Shown in pieces: positions 1 through 20,078 of a stretch of DNA of 64,000 bases (its first letter is position 1; each line of letters starts with the position of its first letter). Location: assembly GCA_036785325.1 (NCBI GenBank), contig JAXIVH010000007.1:6292729-6356728 (forward strand), given 5' to 3'. The notes beneath the pieces were generated by a model that was given only the letters and a program-made list of their open reading frames with translations, searched no databases and had not been told where the DNA came from. The translations under genes were made by a program, and so were the position numbers. The DNA comes from Urophycis tenuis. Taxonomy: Eukaryota; Chordata; Actinopteri; Gadiformes; Phycidae.

Positions 1-62
1 TGCGATGTCGTTATGCGATGTCGTTATGTGATGTAGTTATGTGATGCAGTTATGTGATGCCA
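1..62. repeat. Short degenerate tandem repeat, about 15 bp unit
   Basis: Successive copies of a unit like tgcgatgtcgttatg drift to tgtgatgtagttatg. The array lies in the mmp14 intron, about 29 bp beyond the 5' splice site of the catalytic exon (minus strand). It probably continues past the left edge of the window. Confidence 0.7.
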
Positions 63-90
63 TGATCAAAAATGGCCGCCGCTCTCTCAC

Positions 91-8170
<8,080 letters not shown>

Positions 8171-8480
8171 TCCTTGCCGACGCACTCGAAAAAAGTAAGC
8201 CCAACAAAACTTAACGGTTGACTATGACGAACTTGTTGAGTTGACTTGTTGTCAGAACATTATCGGGGGGTAGGGTGGGGAACTTGCCACACCGAATCCC
8301 AGAAAAAGTACGCGAGTACAAAAAGAAGACCACAAAAAAACGTGATACCAACACGGCTCAACCGCGAAAACTTTGCTTTCTATTATTTACACTGGTTGTT
8401 TTCCCCCCCTATTTAACGCATTCTTTCCAATAACCGACTTTAACAACAATCCGATATCTTTATTCGGCATAGGGTGTCCT
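8171..8480 (-). promoter_or_regulatory. Presumed mmp14 5' UTR and promoter region
   Basis: Sequence immediately upstream of the mmp14 start codon (ATG at 8170-8168, minus strand). It is moderately GC-rich near the ATG. I see no unambiguous TATA box at a position I could defend; the assignment rests on location. Confidence 0.4.
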
Positions 8481-11010
8481 CAGATCTGGATGGTCGCCTA
8501 GATGGTGCTGACAGATGTTCCCCTGCAGATGTTCACCATCGACTTGTTTGGGCCAAACCACCGTCCTGAGTGGCGAAGCGCTGGCCAGCCCGTCTTATCT
8601 TTGCTTTATTTCGTTCCGGGTCTCCCCCTTCTTCCTCCCACCGCTGCAGACGTGGTAGTTTGACAGTCCCCCAGGAGGCCCGCGATGGAAAACTAGAGAT
8701 TCGTGACCCTCCCCCTCCGGAGTAGCCCGGCCCATTACATGGAGCGCGTCCATGGATGTGTTCGTCGTTGCGTTAAACTTGACGTAGTCCGCTCTCAATT
8801 AACAAAAAGAAAGGGTTTTGCACTGTGATGTCCTTAAGCTCTGTATGGGAAGTGATTTTTAATAGCTACGTAGGCCTATCATCACATCGCGCTGTTACTA
8901 TTTGGCCTGCAGCTTACTGTGCAGAGCAAATTTGTTTGACGGATCTTAATAATCCATATGCCTGCTAGGCTACATGTAATTTTTAAATGTGTAATTATTA
9001 AGAATCTAATTAAGAAGTAAATAATCATTTATTGTCAGATGACAGTACCGACAAATGACTTCATATTTAGTAACTGACAACAACAAAACGACATTTCTTC
9101 TGCCGATTAAGATGATACTGATGACTTAATTAATGCAATGCAATGTGTACTCAAATAATGTAGGACCATAGACTGTATATAAATATGTAGGACTAACTTA
9201 AATCAATTGATCGATTCATTGCTTATTTAATGCCAATAATACATAACATTTTTATTGTTTAATAGCAGTAATATTGCTGTCTCCTTCGCCCTTTTTTAGA
9301 TAATGGACTAATAAATTGCCATTTGCAGTTATTGAAAAATAAACACACGCCCCCTGGAGGACACGTCGTGCACTGGGGTGGATAATTCGAGAGGAGATGG
9401 AGAGATGCAGGGAGAGAGCAAGGGAGATAGATGGAGAGGCAGAGAGAATGAGCGAGGACAGAGGGAAGGTAATAGGGAGAGGTACAAAGGCAGAAAGGGA
9501 AGAGAGACCACGAAGGGGAAGGGAGAGAGAGAGAAGGGAAAGGGAGAGATCGGGCTAACTCTTAGTTGAGGAAGGTAACTTCATTTGGGAGTGAGAGGGA
9601 GCTCCGACCAGAGAAATCTCAATGTATGAAATCAGACCTGTTGTTTGAACTTACCCTCTATCCCTGTCACACACACATATTCACAGAAGACTTATGGAAA
9701 CATGTGTAGTTTTTTTATTGAATGTTTTTTAACCCCTCAGTTCTAACCTTTGGGCACATCAAAATTACAACTTACAACAGACAAAGAGTTCTGGGTCTCC
9801 TATGTTTATATATATTTATATATATAAAGACACAACAGCGAGAAAAAACTAGGAACGCGAGACAAGTGTTACAGACATCACGTTTGACCAAACAACAGTT
9901 ACATTTTTCTCAGTGTAAAAGGACACATGTCCTGTCCAAGACCTGTCCCACGTTAGGCTCACGTAATCCAGATGTAGAGAATTCATACTTGAATTCAGAT
10001 TACAAGTCCCAAGTCCAAAGTGAATTCAGATACGTGTCATTGTGGAGCAGGTCGAGAAGTTTAGAGGCCTCTTGTTCAAGGATGCCTATAGGTGAGGCAT
10101 GGTGGACAGCGGGGATCAAACCCAGTACTTTTCGGCTGGGGTTATTGCACATCCTAGCCATTACACCATCAGGCCGTTTGTAGGTACTGTGCTTCTGCAG
10201 TAGACAGAAGATATTCATCAAGTTGAACCACCGTTACAAGAATGGTTGATCAGAAGATGGAAAATTTGACTTTCTATTCAGAGAGCAACTCAAGTCTTGC
10301 GCCTTATTGCATCTTCTGGGGCATTATATATATATCTCTGTTCACTGGCAGCGCTTGTGCCAATTGTCATATTGTCATCAAGGTTTATCAATTGGATCAC
10401 TGAATTGTCTGAATTCGTCTCATTATTTCTATCCAAATTCAGTGTGTTTGTGTGTTTTGGAACAATTCCTTTGTTTTTGTATATGTAGCATAGTAGGACA
10501 TTGAGTGCCAGAAATAGAATAGTAGTCATTTATGAAAATACCAATTCCCTATACTTTAGTGGTTTACTTGAAACTATCTGAATTTGCACCAAGGCAAAAT
10601 AAAAAAGTTAAAACAAACACGTAACATTTTAAACCAAGTCTACGATCAACATTGATATACCAAGGAGTCGTCCTTTGCTTGTCATCAACAATACATTTGT
10701 GTTAGAACTGCCATGGACTTGGACTTGCGTTAGAACTGGCATGGACTTGTCAAAGCTCTTCAGAAGTTACAGGTAGTCTGCTTGCTTTGCTGTGGATTCA
10801 GAACGGACCCGGGGGATGGACCTAGGAGCCGGGCCCGGGCCAGGCTGCAGTACTTCAACCGTTCCTCCCTGCTCTTCTTCTTATCATTTTTTTTTTTTTA
10901 CACTGTGTTTTTCGTTAGGGAGAAAAGCACAAAACAAACAGCTTGCACAAACTTACGAATCACTTCGACTATCAAAAGAACCAGGCTACTCAGAAAGTAT
11001 TTAAGGGAAG
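8481..11010. other. Intergenic region between mmp14 and the TRIM fragment
   Basis: AT-rich unique sequence with a GA-rich tract at about 9390-9555 and a SINE relic at 10060-10190. I searched for RING or B-box coding exons on the plus strand here and found none. The right side ends in the assembly gap. Confidence 0.6.
10055..10195 (-). repeat. tRNA-derived SINE, minus orientation
   Basis: Minus strand reads ggtgtaatggctaggatgtg (A-box region), then tactgggtttgatccccgct (B box), then ctataggcatccttgaacaa. The ctataggcatcc motif downstream of the B box is shared with the copy at 34450-34785. Confidence 0.7.
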
Positions 11011-11210
11011 NNNNNNNNNNNNNNNNNNNNNNNNNNNNNNNNNNNNNNNNNNNNNNNNNNNNNNNNNNNNNNNNNNNNNNNNNNNNNNNNNNNNNNNNNN
11101 NNNNNNNNNNNNNNNNNNNNNNNNNNNNNNNNNNNNNNNNNNNNNNNNNNNNNNNNNNNNNNNNNNNNNNNNNNNNNNNNNNNNNNNNNNNNNNNNNNNN
11201 NNNNNNNNNN
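11011..11210. other. Assembly gap (200 N)
   Basis: Exactly 200 N, which suggests a placeholder gap of unknown true size. It sits where the RING and B-box exons of the following TRIM gene would be expected, so missing exons may be hidden here. Confidence 0.98.
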
Positions 11211-11582
11211 ACACCAACGACGCTAACGTGAAATGAACGGGGTGTGCGTCTGGTGTCCCGGGGACCCCCACGGCGTCGCAGGAGTCCTGGCGGGAGAGCG
11301 AGGAGCAGGTGGGGCGCCTGGGCGCGGCCCTGCAGGAGCAGGTGGAGACTCTGGTGGCGGCCCTGAGGGCGGCCGTCGAGCGGGGGGGGCCGGCAGGCGG
11401 CGGGCCGCGTGGCGGAGGACAGCTCCGGCGTGAAGCGGGGCCTGGAGCAGACGTGGAGCATCAAGCACTACCTGGCCGCCCTGCTGGGAGAAGAGGACCC
11501 CTTCCTGCTCATCTGGGTAGGGCGCCGGCCGGGGAGCACGGCGGGCTGTCAAGCTGTTGGTTTTGTGCTTATCGACTGAGGA

Positions 11583-11611
11583 TGGGGGGGGGGGGGGGGG
11601 GGGGGGGGGGT
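11583..11611. repeat. Poly-G homopolymer
   Basis: About 27-28 consecutive G residues, 67 bp downstream of the coiled-coil exon donor of the TRIM gene. Length is unreliable. Confidence 0.9.
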
Positions 11612-13326
11612 AGCAACGCATTCCGGAAGCTTCAGACCGTGTCGGTCACCGGGGGACCTCAAACCCGGATCCTCCGTCTTTCCACCAGCATTAGCAAGCA
11701 ATAGGAACCACCACCAGCAATAGGAAAAGATCAAGCATAATATTTGTTTACCTTTTCCTATAGGCATGTGGGCTAATGCTGGTATAGTCCTTCTAGTTCT
11801 TCAAACTTGAGCTCATTGCAACCACGTGAGCACACAGTGGCCCAACCAGCCTACCGTGCAGACATGGGCATGGCCTGGTGATGACCCGTGTTATTTCTGA
11901 CCTGTTGTCCTGTGTTGTGGCCCGCACTTCGGTACAGTATATACAGTGGGTACAAAATGGATGGATTATATTGTGGAAGTTGCAAGTGGAAGAGATCAAC
12001 AGAACATGATGCATTGCGTAGTTTTTTGTTGAATCTTTTCAAAGTGTTATTTGAATCTCTTCGTTGTATTCTTTGTCGTCCCTCCTCCTCTTCCTCCTGC
12101 GCTTCACTCTGAGGCTTTCAATCTGATGACTCCAGGTAAAGGTTAAAGGTCATGTTGTTGTACACTATGTGTTGGCGTGTGTTGTGAAGTCCATCTAACT
12201 CTTAAAGTATACCTTTATAGTTTAGCTTCCCCTCATCAAGTTACTGCAACCTCGCATTTACTCATTACATCATTACATCATTACATTTTGACATCTTGTT
12301 CTGGTTGTGTTGTCTGCCACTGGGTTGCATGAAAAGCATTTATCAATAAGTTTGATTGATTGAAGGTTGCTGTCCGACCTGAACGGGCCCGCTGCTGGCC
12401 CCCGCCCCGCCCACTCTGGACAGGAAGCTCCTCCTCGAGAGATGGAGACCAGGTATCGAGTCTTCATCATGGAGACCCTGCGTTGCCTCGGCGACCTGAA
12501 GAGGGAGCTCTGTGAGTGGTCGGAGCAGAGGGCAGAGGGCGGGCTTTCCATAGTGTTTGATTCACCTGATTTAGCTGCGATTCAGTGAGCGGCGGAGGGG
12601 ACTGAACAGGGCTTTAACTTACGAGATACAAAAAAGACCTCACCTAAAATCAGGATAGCATTCATTTTTAACTTGCAGGTGGAATTCTTTAAAGCCTTTC
12701 TTTTTGGCCTGAACACTTTGTTTGATGTGTGCCAATCATCACAGCTTAACAAGAGGCTCCAACCACCCCTCTCTAATAACAACTCAACTCTGAAACAACA
12801 CAATAACAGGCATTCAAAAGTCCAAACGTAACTAAGAACTGTAAACATAAGGATACAAACGAGAACTGTAAGTTCCAGGCTTAAAAGGCTACCGGGCAAC
12901 TAAGTTCATAAATAAGACGCATGGAAGAACTGAACCCGACACCAAATGGTAAGATGCCTGCATAAACATCTCTCACCCTCCTTCCCCCCCCCCTACCTGT
13001 CCCCACCCTCTCCCTCTTCCCTCTCTCTCTACCGCCCCCCCTCCACAGTGAGCAGTCCCCTGACCCTGGACACCAACTCGGCCCACCCCCTTCTCAGCGT
13101 CTCGGACGACCTAAGCTCCGCCGCCAGGGTCAAAGGTCGGCTGCCGTGCGCCGCCCACCCGGAACGCTTCGACCACTGGCCGCAGGTGCTGGGCGCGCAG
13201 AGCGTCGCCGCGGGAACGCACTACTGGGAGGTGGTGGCCGAGGGCTTCTGGGACATCGCTGTGTGCTACCGCAGCATTGGACGCAAGGGTCGCGAGGGCA
13301 ACGCCTTCGGGAACAACCGAGTAGAT

Positions 13327-13941
13327 ACACACAAACCCATGCAGGCACACACACACACACACCTGCACACACGCACCTGCACACACACACACAGATTCAC
13401 TTACACGCACACGAACCCACGCACACACACACGCCACACACAGATAAACTTACACACACACAAACCCACGCACACACACACGCACACACACCTGTACTCA
13501 CACACACAGATTCACTTACACGCACACGAACCCGCGCACACACACACGCACACACGCCTGCACACACACACAGATTCACTTACACACACACAAACCCAAG
13601 CACACACACCTGCACACACACACAGATACACTTACACACACACAAACCCATGCACACACACCTGCACACACACACACACACAGATTCACTTACACACACA
13701 AACCCAGGCACACGCCTGCAAACACACAGAGATTCACTTACACACACACAACCCCATGCACACACACACGCCTGTACACAGACACAGATTCACTTACACA
13801 CACACAAACCCACGCACGCACACACACACACACACATACACACACACAGATTCACTTACACACACACAAACCCACGCATGCACACACACGCACAGATTCA
13901 CTTACACAAACCCACGCACGCACACACACACACTCACACAC

Positions 13942-13972
<31 letters not shown>

Positions 13973-13990
13973 TTCGCACATACACATGCA
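13327..13990. repeat. AC-rich minisatellite inside the SPRY intron
   Basis: Irregular repeats of a unit resembling cagattcacttacacacaca followed by caaacccacgcacac, roughly 40-75 bp long. The array begins about 6 bp after the 5' splice site at 13321. Confidence 0.9.
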
Positions 13991-13991
13991 T

Positions 13992-14290
13992 ATGTGGGGC
14001 AGCCGGCCTACTGGTTAGGGCTTTGGATTTGTAACCGGAGGGTGGCCGGTTCGAACCCCGACCAGTGCGCATGGCTGAAGTGCCCTTGAGCAAGGCACCT
14101 AACCCCTCACTCCCCGAGCGCCGCTGTTGCAGGCAGCTCACTGCATCGGGTTTAAGTGTGTGCTTCACCTCACTGTGTGCTTCACCATCACTGTGTTCTG
14201 AGTGTGTCACTAATTCACGATTGGGTCAAATGCAGAAGACCAAATTTCCCTCACGGGATCAAATCAGTAATTCTTCTTCTTCTTCTTTCT
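13992..14290 (+). mobile_element. Full-length tRNA-derived SINE
   Basis: Starts ggggcagccggcctactggt (A-box region). The B box gccggttcgaaccccgacc lies at about 14045-14061. It continues with cccttgagcaaggcacctaa, a region also common in salmonid-type SINEs, and ends in gggatcaaatcagtaa followed by a (TTC)n tail. The copy is well preserved and sits in the intron that splits the SPRY domain. Confidence 0.88.
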
Positions 14291-16409
14291 ATATACTTAC
14301 ACACCCCCACATACACACACACATACACACACACCTACATACTGTATATATACACATACACACACCCACAGCACATGTAGTGTAAGTATGTGTGTGGGCT
14401 GTGGCTGAGGAATGATTGACAGCTTGTTTCAGTACACAAATTCTTTCAACACTTTAATTGGAATGTTAACAGGAAGGGTTTTAAAGTGAGTGGGATGTGT
14501 GTGCGTGCATGCATGTGTCTGTGTAGAGGTGACGGATGAAGCCTAGTGACAGGATGATTTAAAGTGTGACTCATTTGGGACAGTTGTTATTCACTACTAA
14601 GAATCAAAGAATTCATGGATCAGGTACACAAGGGTCCAGGTACACAATTTCCTCTTTTTTCGAGGACTTTCTGAAGAGGAAATGCTGTTGTTATGATTTC
14701 CAATAATTACCAATGCAGTTGAAGTGCTATGGGTGACACCGTTGTTCTGTGCTGGACATAGGACCTCTCTACATATGGTGGTGGGGGGTTGTAATACCAA
14801 TTAAAAACTAAGGGTGTCAGCGTTTCACCAAATTATTTTGTTGCTAGTACCTTTTGATTTAAAGCTGTACGCAATAGCTGCTTGCTCTCCAACTGAAGTA
14901 ACTGCATCTGCTGCCCAGGTTTCCTGGAGTTTAACCCAGCAGCACGACGGGAAGTTGGCGGCCTGGCACAACCGCAGGAAGACCCGCCTCGCCTGCCAGA
15001 TGAGGGGCAATCGAGTCGGCGTGGCATTGGACTACGACGCGGGAACCATCACCTTCTGTGAGGTGGGCCCGTCCGGCGGCCTCGCCCACCTGCACACCTT
15101 CTCCACGACCTTCAGCCAGCCCGTGTGCCTGGGCTTCGGGCTGTACAAAGCCGAGCTTAACAGCCGCGTGTCTGTCCTTAAGGTCTGAGCCACCAGGGGG
15201 CGACATGAGAAGACATTAAACTGGGGGGAATGAAAGAATATAATACGTTGACTATGGACCCTGATGAAACTTTGAAGGCATAAGAGAAAACGGAACAGCC
15301 TGCTTGGCCAAAGGAATATGGCAATTTTTCAGGATATTAGGGTGAGACTAAGACTGTTTATGTGGATTTGATGAGCGACAGCGGGTGGTGATGATATGAT
15401 TTTAGTTATTGTTGGAATAATATGTAAGACCAGATTTGTACTTGATCAAAACTCACTAAAACCTCATTTTCACTTTACTGTTAGAAGATTGGTTTCCATA
15501 ACGGATACCACCTGTTTCAAAGTTAGTGAGACTCTCAATCAAACTAACAAACGGACGGGTTGATTCTTGGTAAGCCTACCACAAGTTGTCGTAGAAGATC
15601 CATGTGACTCTCAGATCACACACAGGAGAGCACATTCATTTCAAATGTTTGATTATTGCAATTAGTTTAATCATGTGAGTATGCACGCTTATTGTAAAGT
15701 ATTATCCCCTCGAGTCCCCCTCCTATTTGACTATTTTCTTTTGCACTTACTTATTTTCGCCAAAAGGTGGAGACATTTAATACAATAACTGTAGTAGTTA
15801 TTAGCTATAGCTATTTTAGATGTTTGGATAAATCCCTCCGGCTTGTTTAAATGTAAAAATGTAATGCGACGGACCTGTATTAAAGACAAAGGTGTAAACA
15901 TGAAACGTGAAAATAAGAAACAGTCGACCACTAGAATTGCAACAGATTGGGAATTTCTTCAAAAGAGTTAAGAGTTACAAAAGATAGTGGCCAATTGTTA
16001 AAAAAAAAAAGAATTCATTAAAAATGCATATATTAAATCTTTTTTGTATTATATCATTTGTATGTCCCCCCGAACATCAATCAATACATTACTCATTTAA
16101 ATAAGATAATTATTAACACACCCCGAAAATATGATCCCCTGATGACACTAATGAACTATGAATTTCATGCAATTATATACAATTTTTGCTAACTGGCCTT
16201 ATTTTTAATAAGGCTAGTGAGTCTCTGCCGCTACCTCTCTGGGATTACAGATTACACAAATGACATCACTTTTCCTTCCTCTTCCTCAGCTTTTTATCAG
16301 CCGGTAAAAGTAAGTGGGCGGGTGTAACAAACAGGAGGGAGGACGTGGGAGGTAGAGAAACATAGGGGGGAGGCAGGGAGGGAGGAAGAGGGAGTCGGGA
16401 CAAGAGAAA

Positions 16410-16410
16410 G

Positions 16411-16477
<67 letters not shown>

Positions 16478-16590
16478 AAGACAGAAGGGGAGAGAGAGAA
16501 GAGTAAAGGGAGTGAGAAGGAAGGGAGGGAGGGAGCGAGCATGAGTGGGATAGAGATGAGTGGGAGAGAGAGAGAGAGAGAGAGAGAGGG
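16410..16590. repeat. (GA)n microsatellite
   Basis: About 30 pure GA units at 16412-16471, then GA-rich sequence and a second short GA run at 16565-16587. Confidence 0.95.
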
Positions 16591-16836
16591 AGTTTGGGGC
16601 ATACGTTGTACCGTGGGCGTGCTAAGGTAGAGCAGCAGGAGCCTCAGAGGAAGACTCTGCTGACCATGTTGTGTGTCTCTGGAGGTAACTCTTAGTCTGC
16701 AACCTGCATGGACTACAGAGGGACCGGACCTCAGCCAGGTAACCCCTCTATATCTTAACTAAGTCGACTTTATGTCATATCTGCATTTGTTTTGTGTTCT
16801 GGGATTTCACTGTAGGATGGATGCCTGTGTGAGTGT

Positions 16837-16837
<1 letters not shown>

Positions 16838-16911
<74 letters not shown>
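16838..16911. repeat. (GT)n microsatellite
   Basis: About 37 GT units. Confidence 0.95.
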
Positions 16912-16912
<1 letters not shown>

Positions 16913-17374
16913 TCTATGACCAGGGCTATGATATTATGGCATGAACAAGTGAAAAAACCAAATGATCTAGGCAAATGGACTTAATTTATATGATTGAATG
17001 TAGCTCTTGATTGTGTGTGCACGGTGTTATTCTGAGTGTGTTACAGACATAAGAGCAGCGCCTGATGTTACAAAGTAGTAAGACAGTTCTGTCTCTGTCA
17101 TGTCTGTCCTTAACGTTGGAGTCCGCTTTTTGAAAAGGGGGCAATGATTTGGAAGTTTAAAATCCAATGAGGGGCCAGGCGAGAAGGAGGTGTGTGTGTG
17201 TGTGTGTGTGCGTGTGCATGTTTGTGTGTATGCGTGTGTGAGAAAGTTAGTGTGTATGTGTCGTGCGCACCCTGTGTTTGTGTGAATAGATAATAAGGTA
17301 AAAAGCGGGTGGGGGGGTGTGAATGTTGGACCATGGGAAGACCGTACATGTGTGAGAGACAGATGGCTACTCAG

Positions 17375-18060
17375 TGGAGTTCTCTCCTCTCTCCCTCTCC
17401 CTCCCTCTCCTCATCTATCCCCACATCCTTCCCCTGGGTTCCGTCCAGCACCTTACCTCATCGTATCCCTCTCCCTGCATCCCGCTCTCTCTCTCCATCC
17501 CTCTTTCTCTCTCAATCTCTCTCTCTCTCTCTTCCTCCCTCCCTCTTTCTCTCCATCCCCCCCTCTCTCCCTCCCTCCCTCCCTCCATCCCTCCCTCTAC
17601 CCCTCTCGCTCTCTTCCTCCCTCTCTTTCTCTCTCTCCATCCCTCTCTCCCTCCCTCCCTCTCTCTCCATCCATCCCTCCCTCCCTCCATCCCTCTCATT
17701 CTTACCCTTCATCCCTCACTCTCACCCATTCCTCTCTCTCTCCCTCCACCCCACTATCTCCATCTCTCTCTACATCCATCTATCCTCTCTATTTTCCTCC
17801 CTCCCTCTCTCTCTCCATCCCTCTCTCCCTCCATCCCTCCCTCTATCCCTCTAACTCTATTCCTCGCTCCCTTTCTCTCTCTCCATCCCTCCCTCTCTCT
17901 CCATCCCTCTCTCCCTCCATGCCTGTCAGTCTCACTCTTACCCTTCATCCCTCACTCTCACCCTCCATCCCTCTCTCTCTGCCTCCATCCCTCTCTCTCT
18001 CCCTCCATCTCTCTTTCTCTCTCTCCCTCCATTGCTGTCCATTGTCCATTGCGGTGCATG
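17375..18060. repeat. Polypyrimidine (CCCTCT/CTCTCC)n low-complexity tract
   Basis: Nearly 700 bp almost purely of C and T on the plus strand, built from ccatccctctctccctccct-like units. Long mirror-symmetric polypyrimidine sequence can form triplex (H) DNA. The long Ser/Leu/Pro open frame across it is a by-product of composition. Confidence 0.92.
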
Positions 18061-18643
18061 TCCTCTCCATTGCTCTCTCCCTTCCTCCGTCCCTCCCTAT
18101 CACTCTCTCATGGTGTATTTTTCTCATGTCACCAGCTTATGTGAAAGTCACCTTCTTGTAAAGCAACCTGTTGTGAATCCCCCCCCTCTCTTTCAGGGCC
18201 TACGAAGTCAACAGTGAGTTCAGCCAAGTGTTGCTGCTGCTTTGCCACCTACTGGCGTGGCTGCCTCCCCGCACCCTAAATAAAACTTGGGGTAGATACA
18301 TAGCCTGTTATCATTGGCAGAGGGGAGAGCCCTGTCTGTCTACCTAGTTATTTCAGGCGATTATAGTCAAACGTTTATTTATTTGCTTTTCAACAGCTAA
18401 AAAAAGATATCCTCCACACACCCAGAGCGAGGCCGTACTCTGGGTTGTCTTTCACCCTGAAGAAAAAGAGTTTCCTTGGAACCCTTCCAAGAAAATCCAC
18501 TCACTCACATTCACTGTAATTCAATGTGATTGTATCACTGAAGCAATCACACACCGCGCATCGGCTCTCCTCGTACAACCTCGGCACCAGAACCCCCCTT
18601 TGCAAGGCCCCCGACCAGGGTAACCCGGATCCGAATCAACACC

Positions 18644-19641
18644 ATGAACCCCTGCTCAGTCTCCGGGCTCCGCGGGGAGCTGAGCGGGCTCCTCCCCCTT
18701 CTCCTCCCACTCCTGCTCCTGCTGGGGGCCCCTCTGGGCTCCAGGGGCCAGAATGACACGGAGCCCATCGTCCTGGAGGGGAAGTGCCTGGTGGTGTGCG
18801 ACTCCACGCCCTCGTCCGAGCCGTCGGGCAACGCGCTGGGCATGTCCGTGCGCTCCGGCACGGGCCGGGTGGCCTTCTCGGCCACGCGGCAGACCAACCA
18901 CGAGCCCACAGACATGAGCAACCGCACCATGATCATCTACTTTGATCACGTACGTTGAGCAAACCCCTCGTGCAAGTAAACCCTGGCGCGAGGGTTTACT
19001 TGTTGTTGTTGTTGTTGTTGTTGTTGTTTTGGTACTGATATGTAGTTCAATGCGGATGAGTGCGGATGTGTTTAAAGCAGTTTGTCACTCGCGTTTAGTC
19101 ATTTAGTCATAGTCAGAGGCCTTTATGCAAAGCAGCAGTGAAGTCTTGTAGTGAGCACATAGTCAATGGAAGTTATTCTGTGGGCGTTGGGGATCGAACC
19201 CAGTGCCCGTTGTCTCGGGAGTCACACACCCTAGACACTATACCATCCCAGCCCACCCGGTGGAAACCAACGGTACGAGTTAAAGGCGCCATCGTTGTCA
19301 TTAAGTGATCATACCTGCCTGACCTGGAGTCATGCTCTTCATTCCTCTCTGGTCGTGTTGCTGCTGGGAGCAGATCCTGGTGAACGTTGGGAACCACTTT
19401 GAGCAGGAGAGCAGTGTGTTCCTGGCCCCGCGGAGAGGAGTGTACAGCTTCAACTTCCACGTGGTGAAGGCCTACAACAGACAGACCATCCAGGTACCGA
19501 GAGGAGGGGCCACTTGTGGCGCCGCATTAACGAGTCAACTATGTAGATAGACTATATAGATTATTTCCCATGCACCGTGTTGCTATCATGTAACGCAGTC
19601 ATGTATGCACGCACACACACACACACATACACACACACTCA

Positions 19642-19672
<31 letters not shown>

Positions 19673-20078
19673 CAATGACTTGTCCAGACTCATTTAGTAC
19701 AGGGGACCCAAGAGTCCCACAGAATAACACAGGGGGGACAACGTCCAGCCTTTGCAGAGCATTACAGAGAATTCATGTTTAAAATGACTTTATTCATACA
19801 CCAGATTTAGAAGGGGTGACACCGGCCCCCCGGTGAGCACACCCCTGCTCACCTCCACCCGGCCTGTCCTGTCCCTGCAGGTCAGCCTGATGCTGAACGG
19901 CTGGCCCATGGTGTCGGCCTTCGCCGGGGACCAGGACGTGACCCGGGAGGCGGCCACCAACGCCGGCCTGGTCATCATGGAGCGGGGGGACAAGGCCTAC
20001 CTCAAGCTGGAGAGGGGCAACCTGATGGGGGGCTGGAAGTACTCCACCTTCTCCGGCTTCCTGGTCTTCCCCTTGTGA
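18644..20078 (+). CDS. cbln: Cerebellin-family secreted C1q-domain protein (3 exons, complete)
   Basis: Cerebellins are secreted hexameric synaptic organisers that bridge presynaptic neurexin and postsynaptic GluD receptors (family knowledge). Exons: 18644-18949, 19374-19493, 19881-20078; all phase 0, 207 codons plus stop. The start MNPCSVSGLRGEL is followed by a leucine-rich signal peptide. The mature N-terminus has the family motif EPIVLEGKCLVVCD, whose two cysteines link trimers. The C1q domain follows with STR/TRQTNHEP-type sequence, RRGVYSFNFHVVKAYNRQTIQ (split over the exon 2/3 region), SAFAGDQDVTREA and the terminal GGWKYSTFSGFLVFPL. Length and exon number match vertebrate cerebellins. 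Sequence is closest to CBLN1/2, whereas synteny with MMP14 and CHD8 points to CBLN3 or a fish-specific paralogue, so the exact member is left open. Confidence 0.94.
19185..19262 (-). repeat. tRNA-derived SINE head, minus orientation
   Basis: Minus strand reads gggatggtatagtgtctagg (A-box region) and ggcactgggttcgatcccca (B box). It lies in cerebellin intron 1. Confidence 0.65.
19608..19673. repeat. (AC)n microsatellite in cerebellin intron 2
   Basis: Interrupted AC repeat. Confidence 0.9.

Larger units (their letters stand above)
11282..15188 (+). pseudogene. TRIM-family gene, 3' part with two frame breaks (coiled coil + PRY/SPRY)
   Basis: TRIM proteins are RING E3 ubiquitin ligases; the C-terminal PRY/SPRY binds targets. 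Exons seen: 11282-11516 (coiled coil, ending EEDPFLLIW), 12114-12135 (small exon), 12366-12511 (LLSDLNGP ... TLRCLGDLKREL), 13049-13320 (PRY and start of SPRY, PLTLDTNSAHPLL ... THYWEVV) and 14919-15188 (rest of SPRY, VSWSLTQQHDGK ... stop). The TRIM coiled-coil exon is usually 231-234 nt and the next exon 23 nt. Here they are 235 and 22, and each reads correctly only if one base is removed from the 8-G run at 11382-11389 and one T is restored near 12116. All later junctions keep phase. Either this is a decaying gene or both breaks are homopolymer errors beside the gap. No RING or B-box is present in the window. Confidence 0.75.
15189..18643. other. Intergenic region between the TRIM fragment and cerebellin
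   Basis: Mostly AT-rich unique sequence to about 16260, then microsatellites: (GA)n at 16412-16471, (GT)n at 16838-16911, a shorter GT patch at 17190-17240, and a long CT-rich tract at 17375-18060. No gene recognised. The last few hundred bases presumably contain the cerebellin promoter and 5' UTR. Confidence 0.65.

Noticed and set aside
10782..11464. Open frames spanning the N gap on both strands
   Set aside because: Continuity through 200 N is artificial; no conserved sequence on either flank in those frames.
14040..14062. Possible tRNA genes at pol III B boxes (5560, 10120, 14045, 19190, 28868, 31555, 34490, 38120)
   Set aside because: Each lacks a complete cloverleaf and is followed by SINE body or tail sequence; interpreted as SINE copies.
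17319..18161. 280-codon Ser/Leu/Pro-rich open frame
   Set aside because: Direct reading of a CT-rich low-complexity tract; three overlapping frames are all open.
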